NCBI GenBank assembly: GCA_045539595.1
Contig: JAZQFQ010000084.1
Location: 26,442-90,441, forward strand
Direction of reading: 5' to 3'
Length of the DNA: 64,000 nucleotides
DNA from: SIG701 sp045539595
GTDB taxonomy: Bacteria; Bacillota; Clostridia; Oscillospirales; CAG-272
Shown here piece after piece: positions 33,649-41,227 of this stretch. The notes under the pieces are model-generated. The model was not told the DNA's origin and ran no database searches. It was given only the letters and a program-made list of their open reading frames with translations. The translations under genes and the position numbers were made by a program. Within the stretch, counting starts at the first letter, position 1. The number at the start of each line of letters is the position of its first letter.

Positions 33649-33970
33649 CAAGTCCGCTCTCCTCTACATTTTTATATTCTTTGTGTAGTGTGACCAGCTT
33701 ATCATATAAATCGGTGGTTTGGCCTATATCCATATTCCAACACCATTCCTTGAAAGCGTATGCGAAAGAATTCAGAAACCGTTTTTCTTTTGGTGGAAGG
33801 GTGGCGGGAGTCAGGGCAAGCAGCGCATCCATTTCCGGGAGGATGATCTCTTCCAGCTGTTCAATGTTGCTTTCACCCGGAACACCGGCTTTTCGCTTTT
33901 CCAATTCCAGCAAGCATTGCAGTCGGAATTCGTTCACATGTTCTATAAATGTGTCAAAAGGCACAGTCAT
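33641..33970 (-). CDS. Hypothetical protein, 109 aa
   Basis: A 109-residue all-helical, acidic, soluble protein with no recognised family. First gene of the minus-strand cluster. The start ATG 33970 follows GGGAGG very closely (about 3 bases). The -10 box is at 33991-33986, so the leader is only a few bases. An ORF extension to 34042 lies upstream of the promoter and is rejected. Confidence 0.6.
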   Translation of the reverse strand: MTVPFDTFIEHVNEFRLQCLLELEKRKAGVPGESNIEQLEEIILPEMDALLALTPATLPPKEKRFLNSFAYAFKEWCWNMDIGQTTDLYDKLVTLHKEYKNVEESGLDD

Positions 33971-33985
33971 CCACCTCCCAACACC

Positions 33986-34015
33986 ATTGTACCATATCTC
34001 CCTAATCCTTGTAAA
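33986..34015 (-). promoter_or_regulatory. Promoter of the small-gene cluster
   Basis: Read on the minus strand: TTTACA (34015-34010), 18-base spacer, TACAAT (33991-33986). It is divergent from the sdpR-like promoter. Confidence 0.65.
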
Positions 34016-34035
34016 CAAAAACCACCATTTTCCTC

Positions 34036-34064
34036 TTGACATCCTTTTCGCTGTATGCTATACT
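34036..34064 (+). promoter_or_regulatory. Promoter of the sdpR-sdpI operon
   Basis: TTGACA (34036-34041), 17-base spacer, TATACT (34059-34064). Confidence 0.8.
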
Positions 34065-34066
34065 AT

Positions 34067-34093
34067 ATTTAACAAATAGGTTAAATGTTAAAT
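34067..34093. promoter_or_regulatory. Operator-like repeats before the ArsR-type gene
   Basis: ATTTAAC-N6-GTTAAAT (34067-34086), a perfect 7-bp inverted repeat just after the -10 box, with a third half-site GTTAAAT at 34087-34093. The position suits autorepression by the downstream repressor. Confidence 0.65.
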
Positions 34094-34105
34094 GAGAGGG
34101 AAGAT

Positions 34106-34390
34106 ATGGGACTGCAAAACACGTTGCGTGCCTTGTCCGACCCGATCCGGCGGGAGATTCTGAATCTTCTGAAGGGCGGGCGCATGTCCGCCGGGGACAT
34201 CGCGGATCATTTTGAGGTGACGGGGGCGTCCATTTCCCGGCATCTGTCCGTTTTGAAGGAAGCGGATCTGATCCGCGACAAGCGGGAAGGGAAGTTTATT
34301 TTTTACGAGTTGAACGCCTCCGTTTTGGAGGAGATCATGCTGTGGATCACGGAACTGAAAGGAGATAATGACGATGCTGAAACGAAATAA
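34106..34390 (+). CDS. ArsR-family autorepressor, SdpR-like
   Basis: A 94-residue winged-helix repressor: LRALSDPIRREILNLLKGGRMSAGDIADHF, recognition helix VTGASISRHLSVLKEADLI, wing with KREGKFIFYELN. No metal-binding cysteines are present, as in SdpR, which represses sdpRI until signalled by SdpI. The ATG at 34106 follows AGAGGGAAG. It overlaps the next gene, the first half of an SdpI-type protein, by 17 bases, so the operon layout matches sdpRI. Confidence 0.88.
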   Translation: MGLQNTLRALSDPIRREILNLLKGGRMSAGDIADHFEVTGASISRHLSVLKEADLIRDKREGKFIFYELNASVLEEIMLWITELKGDNDDAETK

Positions 34391-34628
34391 AGGGAAACTG
34401 ATTGTTTCCTCTATATTGATTCTTTTGCCGATTCTGTTCGGGGCACTTGTGTGGGAGAAGCTGCCCGAATCCATGCCCATCCATTGGGGTGCGGACGGAA
34501 AGGCGGACGGATTCAGCAGTCCGCTTGTGGCGGTAATTCTTCTGCCCCTGCTTCTTCTTGCCCTGCACTGGATCGGCTTGTGGATCACGGCAAAGGATAA
34601 CGGCAAAACAACCAGAGCGAAAAAGTGA
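34374..34628 (+). CDS. SdpI N-terminal half (DUF1648 part)
   Basis: An 84-residue membrane protein with two helices (about 8-25 and 46-68) and, between them, the DUF1648 signature ESMPIHWGADGKADGFSS. In ordinary SdpI immunity proteins this is fused to the helices encoded next door. Here it ends in a basic tail at TGA 34626-34628. The next ORF overlaps by 4 bases in the -1 frame. The junction reads AAA AAG TGA, an A-rich slippery-type site. ATG 34374 is better spaced from AGGAG than ATG 34368. Confidence 0.65.
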   Translation: MLKRNKGKLIVSSILILLPILFGALVWEKLPESMPIHWGADGKADGFSSPLVAVILLPLLLLALHWIGLWITAKDNGKTTRAKK

Positions 34629-35455
34629 CGGGCATGATCTATTGGATTCTCCCCCTGATCTCTCTGTTTGCCTGCGGGATGATATATGCCGCCGCTTTCG
34701 GCCATATGGTGCATATGGGTGCCTATGCTGGGCTTCTGATAGGTGTTGTGTTCATTATAATCGGCAACTATATGCCCAAATGCCGCCCCAACCGCACCAT
34801 TGGCATCAAGATCAAATGGACGCTGGCCAATGAGGAAAACTGGGAGCGTACCCACCGTCTGGCCGGCAAGGTATGGGTGATCGCGGGTGTATTGTGTCTG
34901 CCGGCGGCTCTGCTTCCCGTGACGGTGTTCCCCTATACGATGGTATCTCTTCTTTTCGTGAGTGTGATTGTGCCGTTTGTGTATTCCTACTGCCTGTACA
35001 GAAAGCATCTGCGGGAGGGAATCGCTACGAAAGAGGACTACAAACGGAAGTGGACCAAGGGGGAAAAGATCGCAATTCCCATTGTGATCGCGATTCTTGT
35101 ATTCTGTATTGCCATTTGCTTCACGGGGAATATTGCGGTACACCTGGATGAGGATTCCTTCACAGTCAAGACCGCCTACTACGACGATCTGCGCCTTGCG
35201 TATGCGGACATCGATTCCGTGGAATTCCGTACCGCCGACGATCCCGGTGAGCGGGTGAGCGGTTTTGGAACGCCCCGGCTGATGATGGGCTGGTTCCGCA
35301 ACGAGGAATTTGGCGATTACACCCGCTATGCCTACACCGATTCCGATGCCTGCGTGGTGATTCGTTCAAGCGGCAAGATTTTGGTGATCGGACTTGGGGA
35401 AGAATCGGCTACAAAATCCTTTTATGATTCCTTGATGGAGAAAGTGGGAGGCTGA
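34625..35455 (+). CDS. SdpI C-terminal half with PH-like domain
   Basis: A 276-residue protein. Residues 1-130 are four helices with the SdpI core motif GNYMPKCRPNRTIGIKIKWTLANEENWERTHR, here the part after residue 45. A linker and one more helix (about 150-170) lead to a C-terminal domain (about 178-276) that looks like a bacterial PH-type domain (RLMMGWFRNEEFGDYTRYAYT), not present in classic SdpI. The GTG at 34625 overlaps the previous stop (GTGA); the first ATG is residue 4. Either coupled translation or a -1 frameshift would supply it. Confidence 0.65.
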   Translation: MTGMIYWILPLISLFACGMIYAAAFGHMVHMGAYAGLLIGVVFIIIGNYMPKCRPNRTIGIKIKWTLANEENWERTHRLAGKVWVIAGVLCLPAALLPVTVFPYTMVSLLFVSVIVPFVYSYCLYRKHLREGIATKEDYKRKWTKGEKIAIPIVIAILVFCIAICFTGNIAVHLDEDSFTVKTAYYDDLRLAYADIDSVEFRTADDPGERVSGFGTPRLMMGWFRNEEFGDYTRYAYTDSDACVVIRSSGKILVIGLGEESATKSFYDSLMEKVGG

Positions 35456-35456
35456 T

Positions 35457-36395
35457 ATGATTGAAGAAAAAATCGTTGTGGGCGAGGGTTCCCGGTATCC
35501 GCTGAAGGGCTGCATGACTTTGCCCGACGATTTGACAAATCCCGTGCCCGCGGTGGTGTTCGTTCACGGCTCGGGATCCAGTAATAGGGACGAAAAGGTG
35601 GGCAAACTGACTCCTTTCCGGGATCTGGCTCATGGACTGGCCGCCCACGGCATCGCTTCCGTCCGGTACGATAAGCGGTCCTTTGCCCACGGATTCAGGA
35701 TGCTGCGGGACAAATCCCTGACGATCACGGTACAGGAAGAAACCATCGAGGACGCGATTCTGGCCACGGAAATGCTGCGGCAGGATCCCCGTATCGATCC
35801 GGAGAAGATATTTCTCATCGGTCACAGCATGGGCGGTATGCTGGCGCCCCGCATTGACGCCGAGGGCGGCAACTACCGGGGGCTGATCCTGATGGCGGGC
35901 ACGTCCCGCCGTTTGGAGGAGGCACTCATTGAGCAGAACAACGATGTTCTCAGCGAGATGAGAGGTTGGATGCGGAAACTGGTGGAAAAGCAGATCAGTA
36001 AGCTCAACGATACCTTTGCGGGACTGTACGAGATGTCCGATGAGGAGGCAAAGAAGAAAAAGCTGGGCGGCGGTGTGACGCTGTACTACTTCAAGGAAAT
36101 GGGAGAGCATCCCGTGGAGGCGTATCTGGCACGTCTTGACAAACCGATCCTCGTGATGCAGGGCGGAAAGGATTTTCAGGTGAAGGCGGATGTGGATTTC
36201 CGTATGTATAAGGAAATCCTGGCGGATCATCTCCGGGCATCCTTCCGCATGTATGCGGATCTGAATCATGCCTTTGTCCCCTCCGTGTACGGAAGCATTA
36301 CAAAGGCAAAACAGGAGTACGGTAAGGAGCAGCATATCGGTGAGAATGTCATCACCGACATAGCCGATTGGATCCGGCAGGAATCCGTTTCGTAA
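35457..36395 (+). CDS. Alpha/beta hydrolase
   Basis: A 312-residue cytoplasmic alpha/beta hydrolase. It has the oxyanion motif HGSGSSNRD, the nucleophile elbow GHSMGG (S124), the acid region with GGKDFQVK and the histidine in DLNHAFVP. A helical lid lies at about residues 155-215. Likely an esterase or peptidase; the substrate is unknown. It starts a few bases after the PH-containing protein and has GGGAGG, so it is probably in the sdpR operon. Confidence 0.88.
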   Translation: MIEEKIVVGEGSRYPLKGCMTLPDDLTNPVPAVVFVHGSGSSNRDEKVGKLTPFRDLAHGLAAHGIASVRYDKRSFAHGFRMLRDKSLTITVQEETIEDAILATEMLRQDPRIDPEKIFLIGHSMGGMLAPRIDAEGGNYRGLILMAGTSRRLEEALIEQNNDVLSEMRGWMRKLVEKQISKLNDTFAGLYEMSDEEAKKKKLGGGVTLYYFKEMGEHPVEAYLARLDKPILVMQGGKDFQVKADVDFRMYKEILADHLRASFRMYADLNHAFVPSVYGSITKAKQEYGKEQHIGENVITDIADWIRQESVS

Positions 36396-36412
36396 GAGGA
36401 CGCACAACAGAG

Positions 36413-36443
36413 AGGCTCTGCCTGAGATGGCAGGGCCTTTTTA
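36413..36443 (+). terminator. Intrinsic terminator
   Basis: A 10-bp stem with one T-G pair (36413-36422 with 36429-36438), six-base loop, then TTTTA. Confidence 0.75.
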
Positions 36444-36477
36444 CGGCTCGCTTACGGGGGAAGAATCTCGATTTTTG

Positions 36478-36506
36478 TTTACAAGCGGCGAATCTTTTGT
36501 TATAAT
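36478..36506 (+). promoter_or_regulatory. Promoter of the OFA transporter operon
   Basis: TTTACA (36478-36483), 17-base spacer, TATAAT (36501-36506), about 35 bases before the start. Confidence 0.8.
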
Positions 36507-36540
36507 GTACGCAGTATTTCAATGAAACCGAGGATTCCCC

Positions 36541-37764
36541 ATGAAAACCAAAAACGCGACTTCGTCCGTGCGCTGGCTGTATCTGGCCGTGGGCACATTC
36601 ACCATGCTCTTCGCCGGTATACTGTATGCCTGGTCCATTCTGAAAACGCCCCTGGCAGGTGCGTTCGGATGGGATACGTCCGCGCTGGCACTGAATTTCA
36701 CCCTGACCATGTGCTGCTTCTGTCTGGGCGGCTTCTTCGGCAGCCAGATTTCCCGCAGAATCGGCGCGCCGCTGACCATCGTGATCGCCGGGATTCTGGC
36801 CGGCGCGGGATTTGTCCTGACCGGTCTGCTGACGGGCAATGTATATCTTTTGTACATCACCTATGCCGTTTTGGCAGGCCTTGGCATCGGCGTGGCCTAT
36901 AACGTGATTATCTCCACGGTCAATGCCTGGTTCCCCGACAAGCGGGGGCTGTCCTCCGGATGCCTGCTCATGGGATTCGGCGCCAGCAGTTTGCTCTTCG
37001 GCACGATTCTGGATAAAATGTTTGCCGCCGATGCTTTCGGCTGGCGTAAGACTTACATCCTATTCGGTATCGCGGTGGCACTTTGCCTGCTGATCGCCGG
37101 CTTGATTATCCGCCGTCCCGGCGAGGACGCGCATCTTCCCGCCCCGAAGAAATCCGCCGCCGTGCGGCAGGAGAATTTTGAGGTGAAGGACTTCACTACC
37201 TCTCAGATGCTGCGCCGCTTCTCCTTCTGGATGGCCTTTGTCTGCCTGTCCTGCCTGGCGGCAGTGGGCAATACGGTAATCAGCTTCGCCCGGGATCTGG
37301 CCTTATCTGTGGAAGCCAGCGCGTCTCTTGCCACCACCTTGGTGGGCGTTCTTGCCGTGTGCAACGGATTGGGACGGATTATCACCGGCGCGGTGTTTGA
37401 TTCCTTCGGCCGCCGCGTGACCATGATCGGTGCCAATCTGATCACCATCGTTTCAGCCGGGCTTACCCTGCTGGCTGTGGTGCTGCATTCCTTGCCCTTG
37501 TGCATCGTGGGACTCTGTCTGACCGGCATCTCCTACGGTGCCACCCCCACGGTTTGCTCTGCATTCGTGTCCGCCTTCTACGGACAGAAATATTTTGCCA
37601 CCAACTACAGCATCATCAATTTCACATTGATGGCGGCATCCTTTATCGCCACGGCGTGCAATGCGCTGCTGGCGGCGTCGGGCGCCTATGTGGCTCCGTT
37701 TGTTCTGCTGTTGGTATTGGCCTGCGGTGCGCTGGTTTTGAATCTGAGCATCCGCCGCCCGTGA
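36541..37764 (+). CDS. OFA-type MFS transporter
   Basis: A 407-residue transporter with twelve predicted helices. The N-terminus (LYAWSILKTPLAGAFGW) and the loop NAWFPDKRGLSSGCLLMGFG are typical of the oxalate/formate antiporter group of the major facilitator superfamily. A central cytoplasmic loop with Pro/Lys (about 200-222) divides the two bundles. Probable substrate: a small organic anion, not determined. No clear ribosome site besides GAGGA. It is followed at 20 bases by the DUF2500 gene and likely co-transcribed. Confidence 0.88.
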   Translation: MKTKNATSSVRWLYLAVGTFTMLFAGILYAWSILKTPLAGAFGWDTSALALNFTLTMCCFCLGGFFGSQISRRIGAPLTIVIAGILAGAGFVLTGLLTGNVYLLYITYAVLAGLGIGVAYNVIISTVNAWFPDKRGLSSGCLLMGFGASSLLFGTILDKMFAADAFGWRKTYILFGIAVALCLLIAGLIIRRPGEDAHLPAPKKSAAVRQENFEVKDFTTSQMLRRFSFWMAFVCLSCLAAVGNTVISFARDLALSVEASASLATTLVGVLAVCNGLGRIITGAVFDSFGRRVTMIGANLITIVSAGLTLLAVVLHSLPLCIVGLCLTGISYGATPTVCSAFVSAFYGQKYFATNYSIINFTLMAASFIATACNALLAASGAYVAPFVLLLVLACGALVLNLSIRRP

Positions 37765-37783
37765 AGTTTGGAGGGATGAAAAA

Positions 37784-38179
37784 ATGAACTGGGGGAATCT
37801 GTTGGCTTACGTGGTGATTGCTCTTCTTGGATTGGCTGCCCCGGTAGGCTTCGTTGTGCACTACTGGATCATCAAATCAAAACAGAAGCGAGAGCTGGAC
37901 TCCATGGAGGAGTCGGATACGTTGCCCGAGCCGGAATTGGTGCCGGCGCAGGTGACGGAAAGGAAGATCGACCGCTATTACACGGGCGGCAGGAAATCAT
38001 CTGTGTATCATGAGGATTTTCTGGTCACGTTCCAGCTTGAGGATGGCGGCGTGATGACCTGCGCTGTTCCCAAGGAAACGTACTATACCCTAAGCGAAGG
38101 GGACAGCGGCATGCTGCTCCATGTAAACGGACATTTTTTGGATTTCGGTGAGGGCAAAGAATGCGATACAACCATGTGA
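37784..38179 (+). CDS. DUF2500 family membrane protein
   Basis: A 131-residue protein: N-terminal helix (residues 8-28), a basic/acidic linker, and a small beta domain (about 58-125) with YHEDFLVTFQLEDGG and LSEGDSGMLLHVNG. That pattern fits the DUF2500 (YhhM-like) family, function unknown. GGAGGGA precedes the ATG. Its end overlaps sfsA by 19 bases. Confidence 0.8.
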   Translation: MNWGNLLAYVVIALLGLAAPVGFVVHYWIIKSKQKRELDSMEESDTLPEPELVPAQVTERKIDRYYTGGRKSSVYHEDFLVTFQLEDGGVMTCAVPKETYYTLSEGDSGMLLHVNGHFLDFGEGKECDTTM

Positions 38180-38877
38180 TCGAGGGCACGTTCATCGATC
38201 GTCCCAACCGATTCATTGCCCATGTGATGGTGGATGGCAAGACGGAGATCGTCCATGTAAAGAATACGGGACGGTGTCGGGAACTGCTTGTGCCCGGATG
38301 CACGGTCTATCTGGCGGTGTCCGATAATCCGTCACGAAAAACGAAGTACGATCTGATTGCCGTGGACAAACACCGCCCCGACGGGACCGTGTGGCGGATC
38401 AATATGGATTCCCAGGCTCCCAACGAGGCGGTGGCGGAATGGCTTCCGCTCAGCGGATTGTTTTCTCCCCGGGCGGTGATCCGCCGGGAGGTCACCTACA
38501 AGGGATCCCGCTTCGATTTCTATATTGAGGATGGAGATACCAGGGCCTTTCTGGAAGTCAAAGGCTGTACGCTGGAGCGGGATGGCGCGGCCCTGTTTCC
38601 CGATGCGCCCACGGAACGGGGCGTCAAGCATCTGCGGGAGTTGGCGGCGTGCGTGAGCGAGGGATACGATACCTATGTGCTGATCGTCGTTCAGATGAAG
38701 GGCGTGAGTGCCTTTTCGCCTAACGACGAAACCGATCCCGCCTTCGGCCGGGCTATGCGGCAGGGACACACCGACGGCGTGCGGATTCTTGCCGTGGATT
38801 GCCTGATCGAGAGGGATAAAATGTTCATCGATGCCCCCGTGCGGGTGGATCTTACGGATAGGAGAGATGCGGAATGA
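38161..38877 (+). CDS. sfsA: SfsA family protein (putative nucleic-acid-associated)
   Basis: A 238-residue SfsA. The N-terminal OB-like part has GRCRELLVPG; the C-terminal nuclease-like part has SRFDFYIEDGDTRAFLEVKGC, GAALFPDAPTERGVKHLREL. Acidic residues there (D, E-x-K) match a PD-(D/E)XK-type core. It was named for sugar fermentation stimulation in E. coli; its biochemical role is unsettled. The gene overlaps DUF2500 by 19 bases and the phosphatase by 4, so all three are translated together. Confidence 0.94.
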   Translation: MRYNHVIEGTFIDRPNRFIAHVMVDGKTEIVHVKNTGRCRELLVPGCTVYLAVSDNPSRKTKYDLIAVDKHRPDGTVWRINMDSQAPNEAVAEWLPLSGLFSPRAVIRREVTYKGSRFDFYIEDGDTRAFLEVKGCTLERDGAALFPDAPTERGVKHLRELAACVSEGYDTYVLIVVQMKGVSAFSPNDETDPAFGRAMRQGHTDGVRILAVDCLIERDKMFIDAPVRVDLTDRRDAE

Positions 38878-39353
38878 TCGGAATTATGTTCGTATGCCAC
38901 GGCAACATCTGCCGAAGTCCCATGGCAGAATTTATTTTGAAAGATATGCTGAACAAACGGGGACTGGCCAAGCATTGCCGGGTGGCATCCTGCGCTACCA
39001 GCACGGAGGAGATCTGGGGCGATGTGGGCAATCCCATGTACCCGCCCGCCAAAGCCATGCTGGAGGCGCACCATATCCCCTATACGGAGCGGCAGGCGGT
39101 GCTGCTCAAGCGGAGTGATTACGCCGCGTATGATTTGCTCATCGGCATGGACACGGCCAATATCCGCAATATGATGCGGATATGCGGCGGGGATCCCGAC
39201 GGGAAGATTCATCGGCTGATGGATTTCACCGCCCGGGGCGGCGATGTGGCCGATCCCTGGTACAGCCGGAATTTTGAGGCCGCTTATCGGGATATTTGCG
39301 CAGGATGCGAGGGCGTTCTTTCGTGGATCGAAAAACGGATTCACGCGGAATAA
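38874..39353 (+). CDS. Low-molecular-weight protein-tyrosine phosphatase
   Basis: A 159-residue enzyme. The P-loop is C8HGNICRS (C8 nucleophile, R14 binds phosphate) and the acid is D127 in DPWY, both at the expected places. It removes phosphate from Tyr residues of proteins, or of arginine in the YwlE-type members; the Asn and Ile within the loop fit the classical group. It overlaps sfsA with ATGA. Strong terminator downstream. Confidence 0.93.
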   Translation: MIGIMFVCHGNICRSPMAEFILKDMLNKRGLAKHCRVASCATSTEEIWGDVGNPMYPPAKAMLEAHHIPYTERQAVLLKRSDYAAYDLLIGMDTANIRNMMRICGGDPDGKIHRLMDFTARGGDVADPWYSRNFEAAYRDICAGCEGVLSWIEKRIHAE

Positions 39354-39356
39354 CAC

Positions 39357-39393
39357 AAAACGGTCCGTTGCTCATAGCAACAGACCGTTTTCA
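39357..39393. terminator. Bidirectional intrinsic terminator
   Basis: An interrupted 14-bp stem (39357-39371 with 39377-39391, one C-A mismatch), TCATA loop. It has four A on one side and four T on the other. It serves the phosphatase and the convergent RHH gene. Confidence 0.78.
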
Positions 39394-39591
39394 CGATTCT
39401 ATATTTTCTGTATCCTTGGGAGGGTATTCAATGGTTCCCTCAGCAGATTCAAAGTCGCGGATCGCCCGACGGATCAGATACAGAATCTCTCCGTTGGCAG
39501 ATCTACCTTCGTATTTGGCAATATAATGTAGTTTGTAATGCAGCTCAGGATCGATTTCGATGCCGAGATGCTTGTTGTTTTTATTTCTCAT
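39391..39591 (-). CDS. Ribbon-helix-helix (Arc-like) regulator
   Basis: A 66-residue protein. The short strand GIEIDPELHYKLHYIA, then the helices with GRSANGEILYLIRRAIRDFE, match the Arc-type ribbon-helix-helix fold, in which the strand of a dimer reads DNA. The C-terminus is acidic. GGAGG precedes the ATG. Two inverted copies of an AT-rich 15-base word lie upstream (39606-39620, 39654-39668) around its candidate promoter, so it probably represses itself. No toxin partner is adjacent, so an antitoxin role is not supported. Confidence 0.75.
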   Translation of the reverse strand: MRNKNNKHLGIEIDPELHYKLHYIAKYEGRSANGEILYLIRRAIRDFESAEGTIEYPPKDTENIES

Positions 39592-39922
39592 ATTGCCTCC
39601 GATAACTTAAATTAAGTATATTTTAAGATAATTTTGTGGTATAATGTGCGGAGTATACTTAATTTGAGTACACTGAATTGAAGGACAAGATGAAAGTTGC
39701 TGTAATAGATGTGAGACAGACAGGAGACAATAATCCAAAATAAATCTGGTGCTCCCCCCACACTTTCGGCAAAAACGCGCAAAATCCGCCTTGTGCAACC
39801 CCGAGTTGCGTAATTTTCAACTCAGGTTAGTAGACTTTACATCGAAAATGTGGTACGATATAGGCAGAAAAGATACAGAAAAACGCACCTTGAGGAGCCC
39901 GGATGCGTTTTTGGAGGAATTT
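39592..39922. other. Control region between RHH and XRE genes
   Basis: There is a minus-strand promoter candidate for the RHH gene (TTATAC 39644-39639, 18 bases, TATACT 39620-39615), overlapping the first inverted-repeat copy. A plus-strand TATAAT lies at 39640-39645 without a good -35. A 17-codon frame at 39690-39743 (starts MKVAVIDV) has a weak ribosome site; it may be a leftover fragment. Otherwise nothing. Confidence 0.45.
39606..39668. repeat. Inverted AT-rich operator-like repeats
   Basis: CTTAAATTAAGTATA (39606-39620) and its complement with one mismatch, TATACTTAATTTGAG (39654-39668), 33 bases apart. The first overlaps the -10 of the RHH gene promoter. Confidence 0.65.
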
Positions 39923-40501
39923 ATGAGCCTGGGTGAAAACATCTACAAACATCGCATGGCGAAAAACTGGTCCCAAACGGAATTGGCGGAGGCACTGGAG
40001 GTGTCGCGCCAATCCATATCCAAATGGGAAAACAACATGGCAACACCGGATCTGGATAAAGTGATCAAGATGGGGGCGATTTTCGGGATCACGCTGGATG
40101 AGTTGGTATTTGATACCCCGCCCACGAATAATCCCGACCCGGTCCGGATTACGGAAAGACAGTTCCCCCCTTTTCGCGTTATGGTGGGGGTGGTTATGCT
40201 GGTGTTCGGCATGATTATGTTTCTGCTTTCCATTTTCTGGGGAGATCATCTATACTTCGGTGAGGTGTTCGGCGAGTTGTTTTCCGCCGTCACCGTGCTG
40301 ATCAGCATTGCCTTGATCCAGCCCTACGATCTGCGCGTTTTGTCCGTCTGCAGCATCATCTACTTTATCTATATGGTAATCTGCTTTGGTGTCTTGAATA
40401 TTTCCAATGTGATCAATTCACTGTTTACGCTGATTGCCAGCTTTGTGATTGTGATCTGGTTTATTGTATGCGGATTGCATGCCAATCCGGAAAAAAAGTA
40501 G
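39923..40501 (+). CDS. XRE regulator with C-terminal membrane segments
   Basis: A 192-residue protein. A Cro/C1-type helix-turn-helix covers residues 3-62 (NIYKHRMAKNWSQTELAEAL, then VSRQSISKWENNMATP). Four hydrophobic segments follow (from about residue 90 to 188). A membrane-tied XRE regulator of this shape is common in Firmicutes; the signal is unknown. ATG 39923 is chosen because GGAGG precedes it; an upstream extension in frame has no ribosome site. It lies 19 bases before the mgtC-type gene. Confidence 0.85.
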   Translation: MSLGENIYKHRMAKNWSQTELAEALEVSRQSISKWENNMATPDLDKVIKMGAIFGITLDELVFDTPPTNNPDPVRITERQFPPFRVMVGVVMLVFGMIMFLLSIFWGDHLYFGEVFGELFSAVTVLISIALIQPYDLRVLSVCSIIYFIYMVICFGVLNISNVINSLFTLIASFVIVIWFIVCGLHANPEKK

Positions 40502-40520
40502 AGTGTCACAAGGAGTCAGT

Positions 40521-41213
40521 ATGAATATCATTGGGAACACGCTGGCGGAACTGAATGTGTGGTCCACGGCGTTTCGGGTCTTTCTGGCGGTTTTGCTGGG
40601 GGGATTGATCGGCCTGGAGCGGGGACATCACGGACGGGCTGCCGGTCTCAGAACCCACATTCTGGTGTGTCTGGGGGCGGCCATGGCGGCGCTGGTGGGA
40701 CTGTACACCGTGTCCGTGCTGGGATTCTCCAGCGATCCCATGCGCGTGGGCGCTCAGGTCATATCGGGAATCGGATTTCTGGGCGTGGGTACGATCATCA
40801 TCCGCAACCGACAGCAGGTGACGGGCCTTACCACCGCGGCGGGATTGTGGACAACGGCCTGCATCGGGCTGGCCGTCGGTATTGACTATTACGTGGCGGC
40901 ATTGGTGGCCTTTTTGGCGGTCATGATCACCATGGCGATCTTTGTCTATCTGGAGCGATCGGTAAAAAGTAAGGTTACATACAGCTGTTATGTGGAACTG
41001 ACGGACGTGACCCGGGTGAATGCGCTGTACGACAGCGTAAAATCCCTTGTTTCCCAGGCGGAACTGATTCCCGCCAAAAGCGGAATCGTGCCCCATGTGG
41101 GGATGGAGTTGAACGCCGATTCCAAATCCCCAGCTTCTGCTGCTGATCGATCAAAGCGACGACATTGTGGTGGCCTTGCCTATCCAAAACTAACGAAAAA
41201 TCGGGATCGATAG
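40521..41213 (+). pseudogene. MgtC/SapB family protein, 3' end frameshifted
   Basis: The first 195 or so residues are a good MgtC-type membrane protein: LAVLLGGLIGLERGHHGRAAGLRTHILV, helices to residue 140, then a cytoplasmic domain. Near 41115-41125 the frame seems to jump: the frame-0 end (SKSPASAADRSKRR...) is not family-like. The +1 frame from about 41120 gives a plausible end, IPNPQLLLLIDQSDDIVVALP, and a TAA at 41191-41193, just before the terminator. The frame-0 stop (41211-41213) lies inside the terminator hairpin. A one-base insertion, two-base deletion or sequence error explains this. The membrane domain is intact, so some function may remain. AAGGAG precedes the start. Confidence 0.65.
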
Positions 41214-41226
41214 ATCCCGATTTTTT
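41196..41226. terminator. Bidirectional intrinsic terminator
   Basis: A perfect 13-bp stem (41196-41208 with 41213-41225), GATA loop, T-rich on both sides. It serves the mgtC-type gene and the convergent cell-shape operon. Confidence 0.88.
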
Positions 41227-41227
41227 A

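Noticed and set aside
39690..39743. 17-codon ORF beginning MKVAVIDV
   Set aside because: Too short to judge and no partner; noted only as a possible leftover fragment.
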